From Xylocopa sonorina (Eukaryota > Arthropoda > Insecta > Hymenoptera > Apidae): a DNA stretch of 64,000 nt. The stretch lies in assembly GCF_050948175.1 (NCBI RefSeq), contig NC_135194.1, forward strand, positions 6,812,033 through 6,876,032. The letters run 5' to 3'. Positions 12,962 to 24,130 of this stretch are shown here, piece after piece. The position numbers and the translations under genes are program-made. The notes beneath the pieces were generated by a model, which was not told where the DNA came from, did not search any database, and saw nothing but the letters and a program-made list of their open reading frames with translations. Numbering within the stretch: the first letter of the stretch is position 1; each line of letters starts with the position of its first letter.

Positions 12962-13161
12962 TTAGGTCGATGCAAAAGGAATGTCGGTTTTTATATGATT
13001 AAACTTTTATCATTTTTATTATTTTAAAGCTTAGAATCTGCTCTTTATTTTGATTACAAATATTATTATATTTATTAACAATATTTATTATAAAATTTAT
13101 AAAAATTTCAATGATAAAGTTCAACTATACAAAAACTGACATTCCTTTTGCATCAACCTAA
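12962..13161. mobile_element. mariner-type MITE, 200 bp, ~50-bp TIRs
   Basis: The left end TTAGGTCGATGCAAAAGGAA and the right end TTCCTTTTGCATCAACCTAA pair over about 50 bp with few mismatches and one small indel, running inward to a TTTATCAT motif. A TA flanks each side. The TTAGGTTGGTGCAAAAG-like terminus is characteristic of mariner-derived MITEs. The AT-rich middle has no coding capacity. Confidence 0.85.
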
Positions 13162-13283
13162 TAGTTAAGAAGAAGAATGATGTATGCGAGGATATTAAAT
13201 GCGAAAAGTATGCAAAGCGAAGAATATGCAAAAAGATAAGAACGTTTTCCGTTGGATAAAATAGGAGCGTAGCGGTCTTCACA

Positions 13284-13299
13284 AACGCCATCTACTGGC
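13284..13299 (-). promoter_or_regulatory. Candidate CTCF-like site
   Basis: The minus strand reads GCCAGTAGATGGCGTT, which fits 13 of 14 positions of the CTCF core consensus CCASYAGRKGGCRS. A single motif hit in 64 kb can occur by chance; binding is not shown. Confidence 0.35.
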
Positions 13300-13301
13300 T
13301 A

Positions 13302-15592
13302 TAAAAGACTAATTTGTAAAACCAATCGAAAATGATAAACCGTGAACTGCAAATCAGCATCAATAATAATGGCTGATTTCTAATTAAATTGTAGGTTAGG
13401 TTAGAAAACTATACAACACAAGCTGATACGAGTAGTTTGTATGAATAATTAACTACAAACTATGTTGTCCTTATACTAGAGTCTCGTAAGCTTTTTAATT
13501 GTTACTATATAATTAATTGATTCTTTTTGTGTCATATGAAATCTATATTCTTAAGAATTTTATCGTTTGCTTTAGGTGTTATTGTCGATAAAAACCAATA
13601 ATCAGCATGGTTTGTGCATTTATAGGAAAATTTCTGATAACTGAGGTTGAAAAATTGTGAACAGATGAATTCATAATTAATTTCAACTGTAAAGATAAAT
13701 CTCGTAATAGAAAAATTTTTGTTAAAGAGAGACTGCTTAACTTGTATTTACTAAGTAAGTTTTACTATACAGAAATCGTGTTCTAAGAGTATCGTGTTAA
13801 AAGAAGACTGTCGCAATTTTTGATCCGCATTATAGGATGGTTTACTGTACTCGAAGTTGCAATGCATTTGATGCGTGTAGAAATAAAAGTAGAAGGAAAC
13901 GTGTACGCAGTATAGTAATATTGGGTTATGGCCAAAAAGTCTGTCAGCTTTTTTGCAACGTAACGTTTACATCGCGATGTGTGCACGAGTGAACATTTAG
14001 CAGTTAAAAATAGACGTTTTAATGAGTAATTTGAAAGTAAAAGCATGAAGATTGGTTGTATGTGCATCGTGCTCGGTAGAGGCTCGAAGCGAACGAGAAT
14101 GAAACGCAATTCCAACATATTATATGTTATTACACCTGTAGGATTAAAAATGGAGCGCAAACCAGAAGAAAGTATGTTTAGTGTACAGTATGAGAGTGAC
14201 GAAAATGGTGCAAATTTTCTGTACGGAATTTTACGCAAAAAAATTCGAAATGCTCGTAGAAATGATCTAACTTAGGCTTTAGTTAGAAGAAAGAAAAATT
14301 TCTCTAAAAATAGAACTGTCTATCCTATTAATTACTATTGCAAGTGTTTTATACACATAACTCCACATTAAAATTATATTTTATCGCGAAACATACACAA
14401 AAAATTGCTTCTTCATAAGAGGTGCGGGAAAGTTATCGGATATAATATTTCAAATATAATAAAATCATAAATATAAAACAACTTTTTTTATCTCTGCAAT
14501 ATACAGTTTGCGTCATTTTAATCAATAGAGATTAGTGGCGCACAAAGTAAACGAAACAATACCTTATTCAGAAAAATAATTAACGTCAGCTCCAATTATC
14601 TCCTTCCAATGACCTAATATCTCATCTATTCTGCACTTGATACCCAATCAACTCAAATTGAAAACTTGTTTACAAGAGACTATTTCATCGTTTTAATTGA
14701 ATTGTTTGCATTGTTATATTACCATTTCATTATATATAATATATAACTGAGTCTTTTAACAACATGGACTTAGGTTTTCATAAATAAACTGACTTAATAA
14801 GATGTAATGATAAAAAAGAGAATTCCTTAACATTTTCTATAAATAAATATATTCAGCGTTGTTTATTACTATATTTTAGAAAACTGTAATTTTTTATGTG
14901 TAAAGCGAATAGATAGTTACAAGAAAAGAAACAACTGTAGTTGTTTCTCTGCTTTATTGAAAAGCATTGGAAATGGAGTTGCGCTGGCCTGTCTCTGAAT
15001 TTTTAAATTTCCTTTTCTAGCATTAACAAGAGACACAGAACTCAATTTCAACGTTGATTAAACAATCATCGTTTTTTGTAAATAGGAAGAAGCTTCCATC
15101 CCAATTCTTCCCTCAATTTATATTTAGTAAAGTAAACAAGAATTTCCGCACAGTTGACTTTGACACAGTTATTTCGAGGGCTGGGTTACTTTTTCGAAAC
15201 TTTAAATGATTAAATTGCTTAAGCCTTACATCAAAATGATCTCCGTTAAATATGTTTGATTTCAAACATACATAACTCTACTTCACACAGCGCGAACATT
15301 TTTAGTTACCTAATATTTAACATGCAAAATTAGTATATACAATCCTTTTATAACATCTATCAATTTGTTTGCTATAGATCTATATTAATCGATCAATATC
15401 TTTTATAGTTTTGAAAAAACTTCTTTTCATTGATATCCTAAAAGTTCTATAAGTTTCAAAATATCTTAATAACTTTATAGAATATACGGGGATATTTATG
15501 TCTTAAATATTTCTTATCTCTTTGATGTGTAATAATTCTCTAATTTCTTTCAATATCTCCCTAAACGCGTTTAAACTGTTGCCATCATCGAC
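13302..15592. other. Non-coding stretch with overlapping open frames
   Basis: A 151-codon minus-strand frame (13783-14238) and a 76-codon plus-strand frame (14045-14275) overlap each other. The plus frame has an ATG and a charged C-terminus (KKIRNARRNDLT) that looks slightly more protein-like. Neither shows a known domain, and both could be chance frames. The rest is AT-rich and featureless. Confidence 0.35.
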
Positions 15593-15850
15593 CAGGGTTT
15601 CTTAAATTTAAGTAGTTTGAAGACCTCCTCTTGAACAACCTTTCTTCCTGCAGACCCTGTACCAACCCTATGCTCAATAACCAGTTAAATAAGAACGAAC
15701 ACAGAAAGTCTTGACCACGTAAGATTTTTATTCAATGCGTTATTCGAATAAAAACGAAAAGTTGAAGGATGTAAAGTTAATATTAAAATTATTTCGACGC
15801 TGGTGATGAATTCCTCTGGGGGTCCGCGTACCCCATTTTAAGAACTGCCC
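15593..15850. mobile_element. hAT-like MITE remnant
   Basis: The right part reads GGGGGTCCGCGTACCCC followed by ATTTTAAGAACTGCCC, closely resembling the GGGGTCCGCGGACCCC plus TTTGAGAACCACTG end layout of Charlie-like hAT elements. The left part CAGGGTTTCTTAAATTT pairs loosely with the complement of the right end. No 8-bp target duplication could be fixed, so the boundaries are approximate. Confidence 0.35.
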
Positions 15851-18800
15851 TAGGCGAATTCTGATAATATTTTTATATCAGCATCGACATTCACCATGTG
15901 ACTAAAATCATTACTTTAGTTTTCATGGCTGAGTTTTATATATGAAATAAAAAGGTAATGTGGATGTAGAATGTATGGGAAGGGGGTGTTCTACTGCCGC
16001 AGAATATTAAAAAGTATTAAAAGAAATATTAAAAAGTATTTAAAAACAAAATAAAGTGAAAAATGTAACATTTTTGTTTACATTGTATTATAAATTCGAC
16101 ACGCACAGAGTGTTTGCAAAAGCCGAAACAAAATTGGGGAAGCTGAAGCCAGATTCGCGTGTGGAACGATTGTTTCTGGCCCTAGACTGGCGCCAGTTTC
16201 GTTGGACGCGGATGCACGTCAGTTCAACTGGCGCAACAAACAAATGTTGAAATAGCGCCAAATATAGGGAAGAAAAAGCAAAAGTAATACATTTGGCGTC
16301 AACGGTACTTTCGAAACAATCGAATCAGCACCATCAGCTTCACAATCTATTCGAAATAAGTGACACGAATGCAATTTTCATTTCGCACGGTGTGTGCTTC
16401 GGCGACCTAGATTTCCTATTAGTAATAATAATCTCGAAGACAATAGCACGTATTGATCCTTCTCTTCTTTTTCATAAGTAACGGGATGCCAGTCAACAGC
16501 GCGTGTAGTAAAAAGTATTTTAAAAGAATCGCTTAACCGGAAATATAATATGGATACTTTATTTATATTTGAATTATTTATTAGATGGAAATACTTGACA
16601 TTTTACGAAGTTTCATTCTATTTCATTAAAAAAAAAATATACAAATAAAATAAAGAAAAAGATACAAATAATGACAGATCCCATGAAAAACATTAAATTA
16701 AAAAATCGTTTTCAACTTTGTAACAGATTTATAATAGAAAACAAGTTTTTAGTAAAAAGAGAAATTAGTTTCACGTATATTCTGTATATTAAGGTTGTAC
16801 AATATTTTCAGCGGTTACGAAATTATTACTTTTAATCACTCTAAAGTGTGTAACTCCTATACGTGTATTAAACACGAATATTGTGGCATCCGTAAGAAAT
16901 AAGTTACGTGACAACAAGGACAATAGGGTTTTTACATAACACTTTGAGAAGAGGCGTGAAAATGTCACGAAAGGACAAAATGTGTCGACGGACACGAGGC
17001 GTCCGGTGTTCGGCGTACGGTCGCGTGTGAGTACCGTATCCTCCCTTATATTTGGCCTATTTTTGTGCAGCCAACTTTCAACTTGACTTCGAGAACACCG
17101 GCTAATTTTAGAGCGCATGTTATTCCACGGCAATATAAAAAGACTTTTCAGAAAAGCAAACGTTTTTCGCGAACAAAAATATACAAATCTCTACTCACTA
17201 GTAATCAGTATATATAGATATCACTGAACAGATTTGTTTCTCTGGAACAAGTCCGTGTTTCGAGACTGCCTCGTGCCCCGCGGCAATTTTATTTTTACAT
17301 GTGCGAATACAATACAGAAAAGAGAGGACTAGAGGCAGAGATAACTGTACTACGATAGCCACACCCCGGTCTCTTCGAATTCCAGTTAAAAATATTATAT
17401 ATGTAGTATTTGTGGTTCAAGGAGGAAGAAAGAAAAAGTTTACTCCTAATGTTATTTTAATAAATTTGCAACGCTTACTTTTCCTAAGAACGTTAACATT
17501 TAACAATTGACCAAATACTTTATACAATTAATTAACTATTGAAAATAAAAAAATGAATTTAAACATTACCTCCGTCAGTTTTTTTTATCCATCGATTTTA
17601 ACTTTTTTTCATTTAATTACTACTATTCATTCAATGTTATATAAAAGTAAGGATCCAATTAAAATTATCTTCTGGTTTCGTCGAGTGACACACACGCTCT
17701 CGCAGAGATATACTGAAGATGTTTAATGTTAATATATGCTGTGGCACCGAAACGTTAAAGGCGATCTGGAACACGAGCGACAGAAACGATGTCGATGGCA
17801 TTTATACATATTCGAGTACTTGCACCATCTTCGGTATAGGTTGCGCTTGATACAAACGGAGAAGGTGTAAAACCGACCGTGCTCTTCCACCAAGTCGGTA
17901 TCGCATAAGCGATATTTTTACTATGTCAGCGGCTACGAGAATCCCCTAGGTCCATCTACTACACCACACCTCTAAAATATCCTCTATGATTCATTTACTT
18001 AATTGCAGGCTTCGTTCTTCACACAAAACTAGTATTTACACGCTATGTATTTCGACAAATTCTAAACGAAATATATAAAAGGTCTTATCGCATGTATAAT
18101 ATATTTAAGTCGCGGCAAAAATGCATAAATAATTTATTATTCAATATTATAATTACGCATTTTTTGAAAATTAGAAATATAACCAAATCGATGATATCAC
18201 CTGAGCCAATGTTATTTAAAAAATTTTATATATGCCTACACTTGCGTTTTAATTGAGACACTTGATTCGAATAAATGTGCTCGAAACGAATACCTTTGAC
18301 ACGATTAATTCAGATATCCAGACACATTCATTACGAGACACTTTCAATTATCAAATATTTTGCTCGAGGCAAGGAAAATCAAAAGGTTTGTTTCTGTCCT
18401 ATCTGAACGAACGATTCGCTCTCGACCGCATATCGAATTCAATTAATATCGTACTTGCGCGAACCGGAATCACTTCAACGTCGAATCGACGGAGCTTTCA
18501 ATTTAACGCTGCAAACTAATCGGGGAAAGAATGAGGTAGTTTCGTTATTTCGTTGAAAGGTTCTCGATAGATTAGAAAGGAAACGGAGGAGAAGAGAAAT
18601 GAATAGTTTCCCATCGGCGTTCGGTGCATTCTATGAAAATTAAAACGCGTACATGTAGGAATACGTGGACAAATTCTGTGTAAAAGTAGTTAGAATAATG
18701 ACTCAAGGTCAGTTTGCAACCGCTGTTGAAAACGTCATGCTATCGATTTATCGAAGCTTTCGTTTTCTCTTAAAAGGAGAAAAATGTCGTACGTTTTACC

Positions 18801-20399
18801 TTGAAATCGTCTCGTTACTTCACTTACAATATTATTATACCGTGAAACACAAGAACAGATCCTCTCGCGAATCACTTTGCCTTACTGGCCGCCACGCAAC
18901 GGGTAATACATTCAATCGAATTCAGTCTGTGACTCCACTAGCTCGTTGAATTATTCAAGATCGATTTGACAGATAGCCATCTGTATCGAAAATTCGTGTC
19001 CTCCAAGGAATAACTAAACGGAATGTGGAGCATAATAAAACGTAAAACACAGTATGCTTTACAGAAAGTTGAATCAGACGCTAAATGTGTTCCCGTTTCG
19101 AATTGGTTTGAATTTTATCGTATCATACTTCTTCTTTTCTAGTATTGGTGTTAATTGAAACCTTTGCAGACGTGCAAATTTTGAACGAGTAACAATTTCT
19201 GACTCGTAACACTCAGCGACAGTCTTGAATGTTTGGCTACAGATCGAAATGAACGGACCCGATAAGAACGAAACGGCAATAAACGTTGACCAGTGCCGCG
19301 ATTCTCTTTAAAGAAATACATATATTGATTAACCTAGGACTGCAAAGATTTATCGAGCTGCTATATACTTTTAGCTCGTTAATGCGCTCTTGCGAGCGAA
19401 ACGGTATTATTGTAGATAATCACGAACAGATTTGCATAGCAAACCAAGATTTCGTGAAAAAAGATATGTTCCGCGAGGGAACACTCGAAACGAGCGACGA
19501 TCGAATCGAGAACTGAGAACGCACGGCGATCTGGCGTGCACACAACTCTGATTTATACGAGAGAATTTATTATTCCTTAAGCAGCCGCGAGAATAAATCA
19601 GCATTTCGATCTAGCGCATTTAACTAGAAACCGTATTCTACCCCACTCTCGTTAGTTTTAAACAAATTACTAAAGAAGTAAAATTGAAACCTTTTTTTCA
19701 AATTGATTTCATTTTTTCCATTGTAATAGTACGACCATGTAATCTTCGTAACTATCCTTCGTGGTGTATGGCTATTAACACTATGGTTTGCTTCAAACCG
19801 AAAATTGCAAATTTGAACGACGGTAAAATATTGGAGGGCGTGTTTATTGGATAGTGGTTTGTTTATGCGTGAACGAAAAATTCATCTCGACTGATCTAGC
19901 TGCAAATTGTTCTGGCACCTCCGTAAAAGTCATATGAAATATCACAGTAAAAGATATCGTATATTATTTTTATTCTTTACATATAATCAATAATCAGCTT
20001 ATACAGAGGATGCAACGAAGAACAAAGCAAGAGTTTAACCAATAGTTTTGTTTCAGTCAATGGCATTTCGCGTGTCGAAATAGTCGGTCGCAGTCCGTTG
20101 GGTTCGAAGGCGGAAGTTGAAATAATTTGAATTATCTTACCGGCTGATCTACGTGGACAGTTTTACGACGCAAAGAGGTACACTGCAACGCCGTTGCCGC
20201 TCTGTAGCAATTCCGGGTTCCTCTCCGTTGCGTTAGTTTTAACCTTGGCGAAATAACACGGTAAAATTGTAAAGAGCGTGACAACTAAACACGCGAACTT
20301 GGCCAGCCGGAATATTCGAATTGACCAGCGAAAGAGTAAATAACGAAACTAACGAACCGGCAAGCGCAGTATTGTTTTTTGAAGACACCCAGCCAGCTC
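15851..20399. other. Non-coding stretch, no gene recognised
   Basis: Several open frames of 60-114 codons occur (for example 16789-17133 minus, 18253-18519 and 18665-18949 plus, 19286-19516 plus), but none has a recognisable domain and most lack an ATG start. From about 16960 and again from 18240 the DNA is more CpG-rich. A TATATAAAAG box lies near 17638. Around 16187-16230 the motif GCGCCAGTT recurs in both orientations. No exon could be supported. Confidence 0.35.
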
Positions 20400-20433
20400 T
20401 TTTTCTTTTTTTTTTCTTTCTTTCTTTCTTTTT
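20400..20433. repeat. T/C-rich (TTTC)n microsatellite
   Basis: A pyrimidine tract dominated by TTTC units with a long T run. Confidence 0.8.
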
Positions 20434-22270
20434 CACAACACACGACCGAATTCTAGTCCCCGAGATACTCGTTCTCCACTCGTCTCTCACTTATTCCATC
20501 CGTTATCCTTTACGTGAACGCATAATTTACCGACGATCTGGTTTACGCGATGGAGGAAGGCCCACGCGTCCTGTGAACGACCAACGAAACACGCGATTAC
20601 ATTAATACAGCCATCTGGGAAACTTCTCATGGGAACACATAAGAACATCGACGGTAATTAGGGTAACGAGAAACAGAAACGAAACCACAGGTGCACGTAT
20701 AACCGGTGTGCCGCGGGTAATCATTCGATCCCAATTAGAAGACGACCCGGCAATCAGCGAGTCCCGCGCAAAAAGAAGGGAAGAGGATACAAGAAAAAGT
20801 AATAAGATCGAGAATTGATGAAAACTCTTGCCGAATGATGGTCACCATTACGTACTACGGATAGCCTGACATTGACTTCCTCTGTATTTCGACTTTCTTT
20901 AGAGCTCGAATCGCTCTCGGTGAAGCGAGAAGCACACACTCCACATCTCTCCCCTTGTCAACCTTTTCTCAGTCCTTTCTTCCCTTCTGTTCACGGGGGA
21001 CCTCTCCCCGTTCGTTCACATTTCGCCGTTTCGAAAACAGTTAGAACCCTCAGAAGCAAGTGTAGCTTCGCACTCGGGCGACGTCAGGGGTAGAAGCGGT
21101 ACTACTCCATAGTTTAAGAGGCCTTCTCTCTCTTTCTTCCTCCTTTCTCACTCTCTTTGCCTCTCTACTCGCTTCTAAAGGGACGTTAACGGCGACTACG
21201 TTGCCGACGGTCGTTCGTAGAACGTCTTGACGCGTCTTATTCCACTCTGTCCTCGTGAACGAGCGTGCGTAGTCGGTTCCCGAGACGACGGTGAGGTCGC
21301 ACAGGGTGAACACTGGCTTCCTTTCGGTGTCTCTGCCGTTTCCCTTCGTCCGACGACTCGGAACTGTACTTTCATGCGTTTGCCGTGAAACGATCGAGCC
21401 CGTTAAGAACACGGATCGAGCCATGGTCTTATATATACTGTTCCTGATCGTAACCACGAGCGAGAGAAAGAGAGAGAAGGGAGAGCGAGCGATTTGAAGT
21501 AAGAGAGAAAAGAAAATAACGGGGAAGGGAAAGAGTGCAAAAACGGAGGGAGCGAAAGATTTACGAGTGAAAAGGGGGATGCGAAGCGAGGAAAACGAAC
21601 GACACAGCCGGAGAGGAGGGGTCAGGAGAGAAAGGTTACGGGTACCGGGGCGGGAGAGACAGGGGTGGGTGTTACGTTACGGAGGGAGGAGAGAAGAGAA
21701 GCAGAGAGAACGAAGTACGAAGAGGAAAGAACGAACGGACGCACAGAAGCGATTTGAAAAGTGGGCTCTCTGTACGTAACTCTGTCGAACGCGTCTTTCG
21801 AAGCACGTACGGATGCGGCGGAGCTACTAGGCTAGCGCGAGGTAAAAGAGTCGGAGCGAGGCTCTCCCCAAAGCTGATCCTGCGTGCTAAACGAGTCGCC
21901 TCCGCTGCCAACCGAACCCCCACCTTTTACCTACCCGATCCCCACCAATCCCCCGGTCGCCAATCTGCACACCCCACCTGCAGCATTACGCTGCTTTCAC
22001 CACCGCCACGACCCACCACTATTCCAACCTTCACCGCAACTACCACCGACGGCGCTGCCTGCTAACTTAACCGTTTTCTTTCTATCTCTTGTTTGCCTTC
22101 TTCTTTCCCTATCGTTACCATTTATACTGCTACGTGCGCTGCATGCGCCGCTACGCGCGATACCATTTCTTCTATCTATGTTCCAACTATTTGGGCATAC
22201 TCCCGTTCCCGAGTCTGCGCGGTTCTATTTCACCGGGTACACGGTTTTCTTCTCCTTTCCAATTGAATAG
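20400..22270. promoter_or_regulatory. GC-rich, GAGA-rich island, promoter or 5' exon candidate
   Basis: This is the most GC- and CpG-rich part of the window. It opens with a TTTC microsatellite (20400-20433). It has a CTCTCT-rich tract at about 21119-21170 and a purine-only-like GAGAG tract at about 21460-21760, the kind of sequence bound by GAGA factor in insects. A splice-donor-like GAG|GTAAAAG occurs at 21841/21842. Overlapping open frames on both strands are low-complexity Arg/Ser/Pro-rich readings of the skewed DNA and are not called. It may be the promoter and untranslated first exon of a gene outside the window. Confidence 0.35.
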
Positions 22271-23771
22271 ACACCAACTGCCACTTCAAATTATGCATTG
22301 TAAAATGTACTTAAGATGAAAATACTAGTAGATAAGTGAATGGTTTTTTTTATTAGTTTTCGACTATTACTTTTGGTGCAAGTTCAATCGTCGCGTGTAA
22401 ACTGATTAAGATTAACGTATAGTATAATGAATCTGTTGTTATTAAAATTATATTAACCTAAGTACAAATTTTGTTGCAGTGTTCCTAGCATTTCTAAGCA
22501 GTTTTCATCTCTGAGTTGTAACACTTCTTTTTCCAACCTTGAAGCAAGTGTTTGCCTGCACATCGTTTGCTTTTTTTCTTAAATCTATTAATTTTAATTT
22601 CGTTAGATCAAAATTTAAGTTTAATTTCTACATTTACTTTCATACCTTTTTGCGAGTAATGATTTCATTACCTGCTCCGTCGATTCATTCCAACTTTACC
22701 TAAAACTCGTGGAACAGTTTCTGGGTAAATATTGGAATTACCGAAATCTCTCAAGACTTGTTATATTTACGTAAAATAATTTATTGTGTCTGATTAAATC
22801 TCTCGAATGCGTCCTCACATTCGTGTACTTTATACTAATGAAATGTGTCAATTTCTTTTCTGTTAATAGTGCAAACACAAATTAAACATTGATAGATAAT
22901 ATGTTAATAAGAATAAAAAGATGAATAAATTTAAATATCTTTTAAGATATTTGTTTCTTAACATCAAAAATGTTACACGCATCATTATTTACAAATAAAT
23001 AAAGGTACAGCTACTTGCAAACAAAGAGATATGAAAAGTAGCAACGCAAAGTTAACATTTAGTGAGCACAGCCTGCAGCAAGCCTTTATACGTCAAGTTG
23101 CAAAAAGAGTAATAATTACTTCGCTAATGCTTCAAATTTAAAGATATGTAATCAAATATATGAATTGCTGTATACTTTACGGGTAACAATTTTCTAAACA
23201 TGAAAATCATTTTAACCTAGCAGCATCGGTCCGAACCCAATCAGAATGTCCGCATCATCGAAACACAAAGTCGACAGCATTTTATTACTATTTTGAACTG
23301 TCAGATGACAACTAAACAAACTCATCGAAGAATCATTGTCGAAAAATCTCTAATTTAAATTCTAATTTAACGTAATAAAAAATTAAATATCTGTTTATTA
23401 TTTTAAAGTTAGAAGATTTTTATACATGCAAATGAAACGTAGTAAACTGTTCACTATCAGCTGTAGCTATTTGTAAATATTTTATTGCAATCCATAATAT
23501 TGTGTTCAATTGTAAATTTTTATTCATTATAAAGATATTTATTAGCAACAACCGATAAGTCATTCAGTAACACTACTAAACTATATAATGTGTATTCGTG
23601 AAGTAACACTGTTGCAAAGTATTTTGTAAGAAACGACTTTTCCCGATATTTAACCCGTTCTTAAGTTATCAAATTCCCCATGGAAATCGTTTTCATTTCA
23701 CAGCTTACGGATTTAGTCTGAAATTCGTTCGCAAGTATTTTATCCCCTAGCAGCTCTCAACACCCAACGAG
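22271..23771. other. AT-rich non-coding stretch, nothing seen
   Basis: No open frame over 60 codons, no element termini and no recognisable motif cluster. Confidence 0.5.
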
Positions 23772-23956
23772 GTACTGTGCGTGGCTGGTAAGTTGGCATA
23801 GAGGATAGCGCAAGAGCAAGAGGAGTCGCATCGCTCTCCCACTCGCTCCCGATGTCTGCGTCTCAGTCGCTCTCTCGGAAGAGGCGTGGCCTTTCCACTC
23901 TGACCAATTACGCGCGCGTTCTTTTCGTGTGCCAACTTACCAGCCACGCACAGTAC
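23772..23956. repeat. Perfect 27-bp inverted repeat with 131-bp spacer
   Basis: The arm at 23772-23798 begins GTACTGTGCGTGGCTGG and its exact complement lies at 23930-23956, with no mismatch in 27 bp. Each arm contains CTG|GTAAGT, a near-consensus 5' splice site, so both strands carry a donor pointing into the spacer. The spacer is CpG-rich with CTCGCTCC, a CCAAT box (near 23905) and GCGCGCG. No target duplication flanks the arms. It could be an old MITE or a dyad within promoter DNA. Confidence 0.7.
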
Positions 23957-24130
23957 GCCAGGCTCGCTTTTCAATCTCCTGGCAGCTTCTCGACTGCGCG
24001 ACCGAGTTCGTCTTCGAGTTTTATCCCATAGGTATCTCGATTTCCTTCGGTTTCATTCAAGAAGTTTCATTCCCTCTGGACACTCCGACTTCCGTTAGTC
24101 CACGTGCGTTATTAACGATCTGGTGAGCGA
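23957..24130 (+). promoter_or_regulatory. Promoter or 5' UTR exon candidate
   Basis: A CpG-richer block follows the inverted repeat and ends in the donor-like TG|GTGAGCG near 24121. No TATA box is evident. The composition resembles insect 5' untranslated exons. The overlapping 65-codon frame has no family motif. Confidence 0.2.

Noticed and set aside
13783..14275. 151-codon minus-strand frame overlapping a 76-codon plus-strand frame
   Set aside because: No domain or family motif on either strand, and mutual overlap argues that at most one is real. Listed only within the surrounding stretch.
20239..22319. Many 60-135-codon frames on both strands of the GC-rich island
   Set aside because: They are low-complexity Arg/Ser/Pro-rich readings of GA/CT-skewed DNA, overlap each other, and have no domains.
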